Source: Hevea brasiliensis
Lineage: Eukaryota; Streptophyta; Magnoliopsida; Malpighiales; Euphorbiaceae
Assembly (NCBI RefSeq): GCF_030052815.1
Contig: NC_079496.1
Location: 44,107,593-44,171,592 of the forward strand
Reading direction: 5' to 3'
Length of the DNA: 64,000 nt
Below the pieces are notes generated by a model. The model saw only the letters and a program-made list of their open reading frames with translations. It was not told the origin of the DNA and ran no database searches. Each line of letters starts with the position of its first letter. The first letter of the stretch is position 1. Positions 22,091 to 33,610 of this stretch are shown piece after piece. Both the position numbers and the translations under genes were made by a program.

Positions 22091-22949
22091 GATAAAAATG
22101 ATGCCTATCCTTTTACAGACTCTTGGTTTGGTAATGCCTGTGAGAAAATTCGTTAGTAAGACAAATTAGGGTAATTTTGAATCATACTGTTGACAGAGTG
22201 ACACGTACACATTTATCAAAGTAGGAAAATGTGTAGGTGTTCTAGTAGGATTCAAGATTACCCTCAAAAGAGATGAATAAAAGGAAATTAAAGCAGAATA
22301 GGGTAAGAGAAAGTATGCCCCTTTTGTCCTATAGTAGGGAGACTCCTAACACCGGGTGAGCGCTACCTACCTGGATAGTTCTATCTTATGAGGTAGTTTA
22401 CTACGGCCTTCAAGTATTGTGATAGTTTAGCTCAGGAGCTAATTTTCTAAAAGCCACAGGTTCCCAAATTGCCCCTACTGTAAACAGTAGAGCCCCATTC
22501 TACCCCCATGATGTTATCGGGAAAATTCCACGAGTATCACAGTGGATAGAGCGAGTTTCAATTTGAGCAGAAGCCTTCACGGATACTAACGGGGTAAAAC
22601 CCACGGGTACCGCTACATGACTCCCTCCTACTTTCCTAAAAGGGTAAGAAAGCCCGGGTTAGGACCATAGTGTGTGAGGACATTGTGTGAGTGTTCAGTG
22701 TGTGAAGGGACACCTTTACCTCTTCCCAATTCAGGGGGATTTTATTTTTCCATTTTTCCTTTTTTTTCCTTTTTGAAATGAAGAGCACTGTAAGAGATAG
22801 AACAGGCAAAACAAAATAGTTAGCAGTAATAATAATTAACATATAAGACATCGCCGAGTGAGCCCATCTAACTATAATTTGATCGGACAAAATCAAATAT
22901 ACTTTTGGACCACTAGACCGGGGTATAGTCCCCAGTGGAGTCGCCAAGC
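22091..22949 (-). other. Element E untranslated leader with PBS
   Basis: This 860-bp noncoding leader lies between the 5' LTR and ORF1. It contains a perfect 16-bp palindrome-like hairpin CTACTGTAAACAGTAG at 22475-22490, a possible dimerisation or packaging signal. It ends at the PBS. Confidence 0.6.
22929..22946 (-). other. Primer binding site of element E
   Basis: TGGCGACTCCACTGGGGA on the minus strand starts three bases inside the 5' LTR end. It begins with TGG, as needed to pair with a tRNA CCA end. This sequence class is the one reported for Ogre elements (tRNA-Arg), an assignment from memory. Confidence 0.8.
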
Positions 22950-23309
22950 TGTCGCAATAGATTTTGCGGTCGCCTGGACGATCACTCACCGAAGTGGGAA
23001 AAAGTGAGGAGTCGCCACCTTAGTTTTGAGGGAAACTAAAGAAAACCATTTGAGAAGTTAAATAAAAAATGAAACCACTTCAAAACAGAGATTCTAAGTT
23101 CGGGGTCCGTAAACGGGTGGGGAAGGTGTTAGGCACCCCACCTCGTCCCTTAATAAGGGTAAGTAGATTTAATTCTGTGTCCTTTATAAATTAGTTAGGA
23201 GGGCTTAGACGGCAATGTTAATCCTTTTGGTAAAAGGAATATTTGATTTTTCACTAAATTTGGATCACCCAGATACATAAGTAAATGAGACAACCTTAGT
23301 GAACGGGTG

Positions 23310-23640
23310 TGAGAATTGGATAAGAACTCTCCTCCGATCTCTTTTAAGTTGTTTATTAAAATTTTGAGGGGAGACGGATAAGAACCCTCCTCCGATCTCT
23401 TTTAAGTTATTTATTAAAATTTTGAGGGGAGACCGGATAAGAACCCTCCTCCGATCTCCTTTAGAGTTATTTATTAATGTTTTGAGTTGAGACCGGATAA
23501 GAACTCTCCTCCGATCCCTATTTAATGTTTATTAAAATTTTGAAGGGAGACCGGATAAGAACTCTCCTCCGATCTCTTTTACGTTTATTAAAATTTTGGA
23601 TTGAGACAGGATAAGAACTCTTTTCTGATCTCTTTTAAGT
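23310..23640. repeat. Tandem repeat, six units of 56-60 bp, right LTR of E
   Basis: Equivalent of 4990-5320. The sixth unit has diverged (GGATAAGAACTCTTTTCTGA). Confidence 0.9.
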
Positions 23641-24738
23641 TAACAGGAGCCTGGAAGGGATTTCTCCGATCTCCCGGATTTTTAATTTCAACTACATGAC
23701 ATAAGAACCTAAAGCTAAGGATTCTGGCGTTCTAAGATGCTGGGGATAAGGCTTCTCGATACCTTTTGACTAGATCGGGAAAACTAGACTTGATTTATCG
23801 ACCTTCCATACGTTTATTTTACCGATATCTATTAATGACCGATCTACTCTGTTTCGTTTACTTTGGTCTTATTCCACTTTATGACATCTTTGTCGAATTG
23901 CTGTTTACGTCGGCCTAATAGTTTGGCTATCTTCCTGACGTGTTATTCATGTTCTCTCTTTTAAAAGAGACCCCTAAGTTGCAGTTACCTACGTTTACCC
24001 AACCACTTACATACTACTAGGAGTTAGAAAACTTGCTTTCAAAAAAGGTGAAGATTAATAAAAATGAACTGATCACTAAATAGATGATTTGGGAGTGTCA
24101 TTCTTTGGGGATCGTTTGTGCAAAAATAGTCTTGAAGAAAGTTGCAGATGTAAGAAGAACACAGGAAAATGCGGAAAGTAAATGCAGACACTCGATAAAA
24201 CAGTGATATGAGCTCTTACAGTAACATTCTTTGGGGATCGTTTGTGCAAAAGTAGGAAGTCACAGATGTGAGAAGAACAAAGAAAATGCAGAAAGTAAAT
24301 GTAAGCACTTAATAAAACAGTAGTATGAGCTCTTACTTGTAAGGAGCCAAATCTACTAAAATAACTATGGGGTATCAAATAGTGATAAGGCAAGGATTGA
24401 TTGGCCTGAGGGGTGGTGTTCCTCGTGAACTGGAGGGTGCTTAGCTAAAATGCGATCAGATCAAGATGAAAAGAACCGAGTGGAATGAAGTTGAGCTTGG
24501 ACAATGAAAACAGAGATGATAAAAGCGAGAAAGTGAGAGTGTGACGGATAATGAACAAACTGGAAATGTAGAGTTCCAGATTGAATCTTTTCAAGAAAAA
24601 CACTTGAAAACTAGTTTCAAAAGTCTTTTTGATTGACACTTCTAAGTAGCGAGTAGCAAACTAAATGAAATTTGAGTTCCTCTGCTATAATATGACCTCT
24701 TGTCTATTTTTGCCCGTCCACGAGCAGTTTTTATGCGG

Positions 24739-24746
24739 TATTTATA
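24739..24746 (-). promoter_or_regulatory. TATA box for gag-pol transcript, right LTR of E
   Basis: The minus strand reads CCTATAAATACC. As this is the 5' LTR, this box is the likely core promoter of the element's genomic RNA, with the RNA start expected about 30 bp lower (near 24710). Confidence 0.65.
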
Positions 24747-25857
24747 GGAATCGGGTGCTCTTCATGAAGGGTCGGGATTTATTTGAGGAGATGGAGGGTC
24801 GAGATTTGAAGGACATGATCGGAGGTTCAGGAATTAAAGAGAATCAAAATGAATGGTTGAGATCACTCTTCATAATATTTGTCCTTTTCTTCTTTCCATC
24901 AGCGGTCCCAAATTTCCTTATCCGTAACGATCCAGGGCTAAGAGCGAAAGACGCTGGTATTGTCGTCTTCTCTCTTGATCTAAGGGTTCCGGGTTTGTCC
25001 TTACAAGTGGGATCAACAGTGGAGATTGGGATGTACAGGACTGTCATGACATACCCTGGAATTTGTCAGCATTGCGGGCGATTCTTAGGCGTGCGGTGAG
25101 ATCTCGTCTGCAACGCCTTAACTACCTCGGCTCGATTACGGCAGCGGTTATTGGAATTTGTCTTATTCTTTTTGCCTACCGATCCCTCCTCTTTCTGATC
25201 TCTTTCACATGTTCTTTCCGACCTTTCATGCTAGTCTCCCACCTTTCGATCTACTATTCCGATCTTTTCACTTCTTCAGTCGGTGCGGTCAAAGTATTAA
25301 TTGTCCTCGATTCGAGCGTTAAGCCGTTTTACGCTTCGACAATAAATTCTCATTTTCCCCTATATATAATCCTCGACAGAGACATTTCTTTCATCTGATT
25401 TTCCTCTCTTCCTTTCTTACTTTCCTGTTCATTGCTCGGTGGAAGTTACGGCTATAAGCGTGGCTTTGATCTTTTCCGATGGACTTCTTTACTCACCGAT
25501 GAAAATTCATGATCCGGTGATCGAATGACCTTAGCGGCGATGGTGAGAGGGTGGATTTGACCGATCTGTATTGCGGACCTTGGTTGCACCGATCTCGAGT
25601 CGCTCAACCGAGTTCATTCGGTTTCTCATCACATTGAGTGTTAAACGGTTTTCCTCCACATTGGGTGTTCCGACAGCGTGTCGGTTTCGGGTGGTAACAT
25701 TGGTGACGATGTCTATCATATTCATGGGAGTAATATTCACCCCATCTGAGCTTCAAATATATCCGATGTAAACAGCCGGTCACATTGTCAAACACGTATT
25801 TTGATTCACCACGAGACTAGGCTTTGACATAGGCCTTTTAGATAGGATGTTCCACGG

Positions 25858-26085
25858 TCTCTAGAGATCGCCCAAATGATGTAATCCTAAAATGTAATCA
25901 GATCTCTAGAGATCGCCCAAATGATGTAGTTAGACCTTTATTGTAGTCCGATCCCTAGAGATCGCCCAAATGATGTATTTTATTTTCAATGCAATCCGAT
26001 CTCTAGAGATTACAGAAATGATGTGATCCAATGTTAGTGTAATCCGATCCCTAGAGATCGCCCAAATGATGTAATCCGATCTTTT
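25858..26085. repeat. Five-unit repeat, about 48 bp, right LTR of E
   Basis: Equivalent of 7563-7795, with the shared core AGAGATCGCCCAAATGATGT. Its position between the two opposed TATA boxes is conserved. Confidence 0.85.
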
Positions 26086-26348
26086 GAAAATAAAGACTTT
26101 ATTTTATCGGTTATCATCTTATTATTTTTGCATTGATTATTTTTCCGATCTCTAATGTGGTTACCCGATCCGGTTCTTTACGAATGACACTTAAGCGATC
26201 CTTTATTCAAAATATTTAACTTATTATGCCGATCTCAATTAACCGATCTTTGAACATTCGGATATTTGAGAGAAGTGTCGAAACATTGCCGAGTCCCACC
26301 AATCGATGCGTTGCCTAGAACCTCATGAGCATTAAATGCTCGGACTAG

Positions 26349-26356
26349 TATAAATA
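26349..26356 (+). promoter_or_regulatory. TATA box of the antisense gene, right LTR of E
   Basis: TATAAATA in the same context as at 8062, 165 bp before the ATG at 26514. Confidence 0.6.
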
Positions 26357-26513
26357 GGGGTGGGAGGGTTAGCGGTTGTTCTCTCATTCCATTTTCAATC
26401 CCCTGCTCACAACTTCGAAGTTCTCTCGTTTTCTCAAGTTCTTCCGACGCCGATCAGACTCCGGTAAGGGCTTTGATCCTCTTTTTAATTTAAATTCTTT
26501 GTTTCTTTTGAAA

Positions 26514-28407
26514 ATGAGCGGTGCCGAAGGTCAGAGAGCGGCGAGCCCTCCTTCCATTCAGTTCTAGTGTTAATCGTCTGATGAAGAAGAGGCGATCGAA
26601 AGCGTTCAACAAGAACCTCCCAGGGCCTCCGCTCCAACTCGGGGGCGGGTCATACCATCGAGGCTCGCACCTTCTTCAGGGAGAGAGACTCTCCCTATAG
26701 ACGAGCTACCGTCGGTTCTTCGAGAATCCGATCTGCAATCGTTTAGCTAAGAATATAACATTCGGCCTGATTCGTACGAGCTAATCAAGTGCCTCTGCGA
26801 TCTTCGTGTCTTTCACTCCTTTGAAGATAAATACATTGTTATGGTGTATGATGAACAGTTAAAGGCCGGTATGAGGTTCCCTCTAGTCGATTTCTATAAG
26901 GAGGTCCTAAATCTTCACCGAGCATGCATTGTTCAAATTCACCCCAACTCGTGGCGGATCTTGGTAGCCTTAGAGGTCTATGCCGAGCTAAGGGAATCGG
27001 ACCTACGGCTAAGGTGTTCACCGAGCTGCATGCAGGACTAACTCGTCGAAAGGATGGCGAACCTTTGGTTCTTTCAGTGAAGCCTCATTGCGGCTCTTTT
27101 CGATCGCCCTCATCCCTTAAGAATTGGAAGAACTGTTTCTTCATTACGAGGATCAAAGATCCGATTGCTGAGGACTTCCTCGTATTTGGTGGTACCAGGG
27201 CCCTTGCTTAGAGGCACATTACCTGAGTCAGGAGGAAAGTTTAATAGTGATGGATCTGAAGAGTCAGGCCGCCACTCAAAAGTATTCTTGTTTGGACGCG
27301 GTGACTGCCGAGCTGCACCATTGGACTATTCAATTGCTCACCGGCCAAGACCGCGAACTTCCGCTCTCTGACCTCGGCATTGGTATTTTCTATATCTCAG
27401 TTCTCACGACCTTAGCGATCTCACTAACCTTTTCTTTGTGCAGGTATGGCGAGTGGTGAGGGTTCTAGGAAGCGGAAGAAGGAAAGAGAGATCTCCCGGA
27501 AGATAAAGGAGATGAAGCGTTCGGAACGACTTCAAACACCCGGTCATGAGCCTGGGGAGATACAAAGAGACCCGCCTCAACCTTCGGGTCCACCGACCTC
27601 AGAAGCTGTCCGATCTCCTCCTAGAACGGAAGAGCAGCCTCCACCTCTCCCAATTGTTCCAAGCACAGAAAGGGGGCCTACTCAAGCTTCTGGGAGGACC
27701 TCTTCTCGTGGCGCTCAAATACTGATCGACTCCTTGAAGAATAACCGGACTGTTAGAGAGAACCCAGATTTTGCCAAAGTCCTGGGGTCTACCATCTTCT
27801 TTCAGGAGGATCGGGACAGGCTATCCCGGAATGGTCTCGATGATATCTTGACTCGATCCATGAGCCTAAACGTAGAGTGTCTGGTGAACCAGACCATGGT
27901 TCGGGAAAAGATTCAGCGTCTGGGTAAGGAGATCGGGAAGAAGAATGAGGAAGTGGCTTCCCTCCGATCCCAACTCTCATCCGCTCGGGATTATATATCT
28001 CAAGTCGAGGGACGGGCAAAGTTCCATGAAGACAGGCTGGCCGAACAGAATCATATTTTGGCTGAGAGGGACCGTGCTCTTGGGGAAGTCCAGGCGCTTC
28101 ACGCCAACGAAGCCGCTCAGGTCGCTCAACTTATAGAGGAACTCAAGGAGAAAGACGAGGAGCTTAAGGCGAAGGATGAGGAGCTTAAGGAGAAGGACGA
28201 AGAGATGGTGACAGGGATAGCCGGAGCCTATGTGAATGCTCACAAGGACCTCTTGGCCGAACTCCAGAAGCGCTACCCTGAAGAGGACTTCTCTGGATGG
28301 CCGACTGGCTCTGAGGCGGCGATGAGGACAGTGGGGAGGAAGCCGAGGGTGAGAGAGAGAGTGAGCATAATGTAAATCAGGCTGGGGGTGATCCCCCAGC
28401 CGAATAA
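26514..28407 (+). pseudogene. Antisense two-exon gene in right LTR of E
   Basis: Second copy of the gene described at 8228. Exon 1 (26514-27382) is damaged: TAG at 26565, another stop near 26748, and several one-base losses. Exon 2 (27444 on) is open for more than 280 codons: basic head, Pro-rich linker, then an uninterrupted coiled coil with a repeated LKEKDEEL / LKAKDEEL pattern, and a frameshift near 28295 in the acidic tail. The intron 27383-27443 is identical in length and borders to that of the left copy. The undamaged parts of the two copies complement each other, so the parent gene was intact when E was active. Confidence 0.7.
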
Positions 28408-29034
28408 CTTGTGCAAATTATGAAATGAAATGGAATGCCTCTTTGTTCAATGAAGGGTTGTGATCGAAAAATTTTAAACCATTGTTTGTCTGAGTATTTG
28501 ATTGTATGAGCACAGCAAGACAAAAATGCAATTATTAATCTAAGTATAAGAGATCGGAAAGCACAATAAGCATTAGAACTGTGGGAAAAAAATTCTGAAC
28601 GGGACTTGATAAAAATTGAAAATTTAACTTGAAAACTTAAGATCGGAACCCTCGTTAAACCGAACCAAAACCTTAGCTCTTAATCTTCCGAAAAGGAGAT
28701 CGGCACTAAAACTGGTAAGAAAAGATCTAATGCTAGTTCACTTCATTTATCAACAGAGATCAGGGATATACCCGACGGGTCCGAAAATTCGACAGCGGGT
28801 TTGAGAGATCGGTAAATGATTTGAGAGATCGGCAGGGCTTTAACGAATGTTAGGACTTAGCATTGATTCAATTCCTTTTAAGGAGAGTTCGGAAATATGG
28901 TCATCTGGTAAAGAAAAATGAAGAGAAGTCGGAAATGTCATTGGCTGGCCCAGGGAGACCTAGTGCTGGGGATCGGTTTCAAAGTCTTGTTGATTTTGGG
29001 GATCGGCCAAAATATGGTGTCGACAAACGGTCCA

Positions 29035-29102
29035 TGCCGTGACTTCTCGGTGCGGTCACCCATCGCTAGGGTTCTCGGCTCGCTTAACTTGGTTACATTT
29101 CT
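29035..29102 (-). promoter_or_regulatory. 5S-rRNA-like segment in LTR D
   Basis: The minus strand reads AAGTTAAGCGAGCCGAGAA, then GCGATGGGTGACC and GAGAAGTC. The order and sequence resemble the 3' half of plant 5S rRNA, which holds the A-box, intermediate element and C-box of its internal RNA polymerase III promoter. The similarity is recalled, not computed. Confidence 0.6.
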
Positions 29103-30536
29103 TTGCTATTATTTTTCCTTTGTTTTTCTTGTATTTTCTTTTCTTGTATTTCATTATTTTATGTCTCCTCACTCACATCGAAGTGTAGTTCTAGGCATTC
29201 TAGCTGTCCGGACAACACTGGTCATTGGAACAGTAGAACGCACTACCGAACATAGGGGTGTTACACTTATCCAGAAAGATTGTATTCATGTTTGTTACCA
29301 TTTTATTTATATGAGATATAAATAATATGGAATGGTGAGTCTCATGCCATATGACAAACATGATAGGCACTTATAAATGATAAGTAGGCCGAACCAGTTA
29401 CTCTTGTTAATGTTTTGTCATAAATCATATCAGTGCATATAATCTTTAGACTTGAGATAGCACAGTTATCTTGTATATAGGTAGTTTGAGTTTGATACTG
29501 CTTTCATACTTGTACTATGTATGGGTATATGGGCATCTGTTGGCTCCTACTAGTTATATATGGAGGTGGGTGTTGATCAAGATGGAATCTGTTCCTCTAA
29601 GTAAATAGAGATAAAATCCTATGTTCATTTAATTGTTCTTGATGTTTCAAGTTCCTGGCCAGGACAGATAGATTTATTCAGAAAATAGTTTCTGATGACA
29701 AAATCTTTTTAATCAAGAACTGGAATTAAAAGAGAACATAATATTCATAGCAAATGGATTTTGACATAAACCATGACTCCAGTTTGAGTTGGGATTTTGT
29801 AACAGAGAGATTCTAGTGCATGGTAACATATGATTATAGGTTCATTTAAGGTAAACCTTATTACTAATTGGGTGGCCATGGCATGCTATGCTAGGTGTTA
29901 ACTATGGTCTATGAGGTTCATAAAATGATTTAGAGAAATCATTTATGGTAAGAAAGAGTTCTAATGATATTAAGAGTTGATATCATGTCTCATTGCCAAT
30001 TAGTGATGAGCCTAATAAGTCACACACATACACAAGTTATCACCTATTTAAATATGATTTAATTAATTAATTAAAGAGTTTAATTGATTAATTAAATAGG
30101 TTTGATTTGCAATTAAATTGCAAAGTCCCTAGCATGACTTGAAACCAAATCTAGATTATTGGATGTATAGTATAAGTTAAATTTATATTTAAAGTGTTCA
30201 AATATGAATTTAATTAATGAGAAATTAATTAATAGAGATTAATTAATTAATTTATATTTGATATAAATTAGAAGAAGAAAAATAATTATTTTGGGTTAAG
30301 AATTCAAAATTAAGACACAGGGGCATTTTGGTCATTTCACAGTGTGACACTTGGCACTATGACATGGTGACACATGGGATTACACATAAGCTTGCCAAAT
30401 GTTTTTTTAATCATGTAAGATGATTAAAATCAAGATTAAATATAGGTTTGATACTTGGCACAATGTGATTGGGTCACTTAAACCTAGAGCTAATCAAAGG
30501 GTGACATGTGGCAAGGGTTTAATGTGTTAACCTAGC

Positions 30537-30544
30537 TATATAAG
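30537..30544 (+). promoter_or_regulatory. TATA-like box in solo LTR C
   Basis: TATATAAG is followed by a leader-like stretch rich in CT and CCA. It suggests that LTR C reads on the plus strand with transcription starting near 30570. Confidence 0.5.
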
Positions 30545-31112
30545 TGTTGTTATAAAAAAGAAAAACAACCATCAGCCACTCCTCTCCTTTCTCACGCCAT
30601 TTTGAGGCTCTCCATCGATTCTTCTTCATCTCTCATCAATTCAAAGAGATTAGCCATCAATCTCTTGAATTAAGAACACTAGAAATTATTTTTAATGTCC
30701 TGTTTACATCTCTAATCTCTTAAAAGGCAAAACTTGAATTTCTAATTAATAGAAAAAGCTTTAGAAGCTGTTCAAGGGCTGCCATAGGTGTTCTTGGTGT
30801 GGACAAACTAGAGGGACAACATCTGGTGTCCTGAAGACAAATCTCAAAGGCGCAGACACGCTGTAGTGCATCAAGAGGTTAGTGTAATCATTATTAATTT
30901 AATCTAGGGTTCTAAAATTAATCAGATTAATTTTAAAATCTTAAATGGCAAATACAGATCCAAAAATATATTAAAAGAGTTGTAATATGTTGTTTATCAT
31001 TGAAATCAAATAGATAAAAATAAATCTTGCATGATGCCTGTGACCCTAGGTAAAAAATTTTGAATTCAATGGTATAAACTTGTGTTTTTCACGCTTCCGT
31101 TCCTTCAGTTCT

Positions 31113-31611
31113 TTAATTTAATTCCCGACTCTGAAATTTTCTTTTCTCTAATTTTATTTGACAGTTAGGTCAAGAGTCAGCTCTGGAGGTCAATTGACCA
31201 AATTGCCCCTTGCCGGTTCAACCCGGTTTACAAATAATTCAATATTTCTTCCTGCTCCCTAACCTAATTATTTGACTGGCTTAACAGTTCTTTTTCGTGA
31301 TTTTCTCTTTTCCACTATGTTCACAATAGTCTTAAGGACCGTGGCTTCACATTTTATGATTCGAAATTCGAGTTTAAATCAACTTCGCAATCCTTCCCGA
31401 GAAGGTCACCCATCGCTATGACTCTCGGCTCATTTAACTTCTTATGTTCTGTTTTTCTTATTTATACTTAACTAATTGGCAATTACTAATTATTTGTGTT
31501 TATGGCTTATCTAGTTGTCTTAAGTGTGGTTCTAATCCCCTTAATTTTCCGGACCGACTCCAGTAACCAGAACAGTGAAATATACTAGGCTATACAAGTA
31601 GGGGTGTTACA
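31113..31611 (-). mobile_element. Element B left LTR, second piece
   Basis: This continues B's left LTR after solo LTR C and ends GGGGTGTTACA. It matches 39514-40011 of the right LTR with roughly 8 percent differences by eye. It includes a 5S-like segment. Confidence 0.85.
31387..31442 (-). promoter_or_regulatory. 5S-rRNA-like segment, left LTR of B
   Basis: The minus strand has AAGTTAAATGAGCCGAGAGT, then GCGATGGGTGACCTTCTC and GGGAAGG. GATGGGTGACC is the C-box region of plant 5S rRNA. Confidence 0.65.
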
Positions 31612-31628
31612 ATTCTCCCCCCCTTAAA
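31612..31628 (-). other. Polypurine tract of element B
   Basis: On the minus strand a TTAAGGGGGGGAGAAT run directly precedes the LTR start TGTAACACCCC. Confidence 0.85.
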
Positions 31629-31689
31629 ATAAATTTCGTCTCGAAATTTTACCTGGTATTAATCTCTGAACAGCTGAGGGTGCTGTCTC

Positions 31690-31860
31690 CTCATGTCCTC
31701 CTCTCGTTCCCAAGTAGCCTTCTAGCCCGAATGATGGTTCCACAACACTTTCACTAACGGTATTTGCTTGTTCCGTAGCTGCTTCACCTCATGAGCTAGA
31801 ATCTCTATGGGTTCTTCCTCATATGTGAGGTCTGGATTCACTTCAATTTCTTCTACTGGT
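31690..31860 (-). pseudogene. Element B chromodomain remnant
   Basis: The sequence after the integrase reads YEEEPIEILAHEVKQLRNKQ then VKVLWNHHSG, a stop, and ATWE in the same frame. This is a chromodomain, which in chromoviruses steers integration to heterochromatin. The stop lies at the position before the conserved ATWE. Confidence 0.8.
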
Positions 31861-32960
31861 AGTACATGAGCTGGATCTGATCGATACCTCCTCAACATCG
31901 ATACATGGAAGACGTTATGCATCTTCTCCAACTCTGGAGGTAGTGCCAAACGATATGCCAAAGGACCCACTCTTTCCAGAACCTCATATGGCCTAATGAA
32001 ATGAGGACTCAGTTTCCCCTTTCTGCTGAATCTCATAATCCTCTTCCAAGGGGAAACCATGAGGAATACTTTCTTACCCACTGCATACTCAATATCTCTT
32101 CTCTTTAAATCAATGTAGGACTTTTGACGGTCTGATGCAGTCTTAAGTCGATCTCTGATCACCCTGATCTTCTCCTCAGTTTGCTGAACAATTTCGGGTC
32201 CAATCATCTTTCTTTCACCCACGTCATCCCAACACAACGGGGTTCTACATTTTCTGCCATACAAAGCTTCATATGGAGGCATCCCAATGCTTTATTGGTA
32301 GCTATTGTTGTAAGCAAACTCAATCAAAGGCAAGTGTGTATCCCAACTGCCCTCAAACTCAATCACACAAGCCCGTAGCAGTCCTCCAAGATCTGAATTA
32401 CCCTCTTAGATTGGCCATCTGTCTGTGGGTGGAATTCCGTACTGAAGTTCAATCTAGTTCCTAGGGCTCCCTGAAGACTACCCCAAAATCTAGAAGTGAA
32501 CTTAGGATCTCTGTCTGATATAATGGATACTAGTACTCCATGCAGTCTCACAATCTCATCATTGTACAACTTGGCCAATCTTTCTAAACTGTAGTCCATT
32601 CGGACTGGCAGAAAATGAGCAGACTTGGTTAGTATGTCAACAATGACCCAAACTGCATCATGACTGTTCTGTGTCCTCGGAAGTCTCATAACAAAATCCA
32701 TAGTTATTCTCTCCCATTTCCATTCTGGTACTGGTAATGGATGTAACAACCCAGCGGGTACTTAATGCTCTGCCTTCACTTGCTGACAAGTTAGGCATTT
32801 GGAAACAAACTCTGCCACATCTCTTTTCATACCCATCCACCAGCAATGCTCCTTTAGCTCTCTATATATTTTTGTGCCACCAGGGTGCATGGAAAAAGAG
32901 ACTCATATGCTTTTTTCAAAATGCTCTGCCTCAAATCAACATCATTAGGAACACACATTC
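31861..32960 (-). pseudogene. Element B integrase, broken and with altered active site
   Basis: Pieces at 32846-32658, 32749-32363 and 32282-31722 encode [10 protein letters not shown] (first Asp), [13 protein letters not shown] (second Asp) and [13 protein letters not shown]. In related integrases the last motif is GQSERVIQ, with Glu as the third catalytic residue; here it is Lys. The C-terminal part (MPPYEALYGRKCRTPLCW onward, then HVSMLRRY) is open for 186 codons. A finger with CQQVKAEH-type spacing lies near 32770-32800 with a stop. The enzyme cannot be active. Confidence 0.85.
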
Positions 32961-33039
32961 TACCCTGGTGTAGCAGTAGACCATCATCTCTTATTGAGAA
33001 TTCTGGTTTCTTGCCCTGTTTGACTTCTTCCAACAGCTT

Positions 33040-33610
33040 CTAATACCTTTCATCATTCTGAGCAGCCATTCTGATCTGATCATTCAACACTGGCTGTACA
33101 TGCCATGCAACTATAGTCTGCCCATTATCATTAATCTCTAAGCTGGTATGCAATGATCTTAACTCATGTACCATAGACAAAGGAGTAACTCGTAGACTTG
33201 CCATAGTCTTGCGACTTAAGGCGTTAGCCACAACATTAGCTTTCCCTAGCTGATAGTCTATCAGATAATCATAGTCTTTTATCAATTCTAACCATCTCCT
33301 CTGTCTCAAATTCAACTCCTTCTGGGTGCCCAAATACTTCAAACTCTTATGATCTGTGTAGATGTAGCACTACTCCCTATACAAATAATGTCTCCAGACC
33401 TTAAGAGCAAACACAAAATCATGTGTCAGATAATTCCTCTCATGCGGTTTTAGTTGGCGCGATGCATAGGCAATGACATTTCGATCTTGCATCAGTACAC
33501 AGCCTAACCCATTGGAAGAAGCATCACTATAAACTGTGTATTCTTTACCCAGGGTAAGTAAGGTCAGGACTGGAGCTTCAGTCAAACATTTTTTCAATTC
33601 ATCAAAACTC
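33040..33610 (-). pseudogene. Element B RNase H, broken
   Basis: 33597-33370 encodes [18 protein letters not shown] (catalytic Asp in SDAS) and [15 protein letters not shown]. After a stop, 33342-33040 continues with [18 protein letters not shown] and [11 protein letters not shown]. It is an ordinary Ty3/Gypsy RNase H, interrupted by one in-frame stop near 33368. Confidence 0.85.

Larger units (their letters stand above)
4629..29025 (-). mobile_element. Element E: 24.4-kb Ogre/Tat LTR retrotransposon
   Basis: This is a complete structure: two direct repeats of about 6.1 kb, an inside of 12.2 kb, a PBS, a polypurine tract, and 5-bp TSDs AACGG. On the minus strand the order is leader, ORF1, gag, protease with G-patch, intron, RT/RNase H, second RNase H, integrase and repeat-rich 3' UTR. 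The very large size, an ORF1 before gag, dual RNase H, an intron before RT, and a PBS beginning TGGCGACTC are together typical of the Ogre branch of Tat Ty3/Gypsy elements. The coding regions carry several frameshifts and stops, so the copy is probably not autonomous. The antisense gene in each LTR is an additional cargo. Confidence 0.93.
22950..29025 (-). mobile_element. Element E right LTR (its 5' LTR)
   Basis: A 6076-bp direct repeat of 4629-10730 with the same order of tandem repeats, TATA boxes and antisense gene. It differs from the left copy by substitutions and by many one-base contractions of CC and CCC runs, clustered in 25.1-28.4 kb. The tail 28408-29025 is noncoding. Confidence 0.93.
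849..29265 (-). mobile_element. Solo LTR D (with Ogre element E nested inside)
   Basis: The LTR runs TGTCACACCC to GGGGTGTTACA. It consists of 849-4628 and 29031-29265, about 4.0 kb once element E is removed. Its first 110 bases resemble the LTRs of B (36490) and H (49260), including a shared stretch on the theme CATGATCCCGTAG, so it is a related but diverged family. It has no second LTR and no coding region. The 849-4628 stretch is AT-rich with only chance ORFs. It holds a doubled 37-bp unit near 1840-1912 and, near its minus-strand 5' end, a 5S-rRNA-like segment. Confidence 0.85.
607..31107 (+). mobile_element. Solo LTR C (with D and E nested inside)
   Basis: The ends are TGTTAGTAG and CCTTCA, flanked by GTTCT on both sides. 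Removing the nested insertion leaves about 2.08 kb: 607-848 plus 29271-31107. There is no internal coding region, primer site or second LTR, so it is a solo LTR left by recombination. A plus-strand TATATAAG at 30537, followed by a pyrimidine-rich leader, suggests plus orientation. The 29.3-31.1 kb part is AT-rich, with palindromic TTAATTAATTAA runs near 30060 and 30240. The superfamily cannot be set from the LTR; Copia is possible. Confidence 0.75.
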
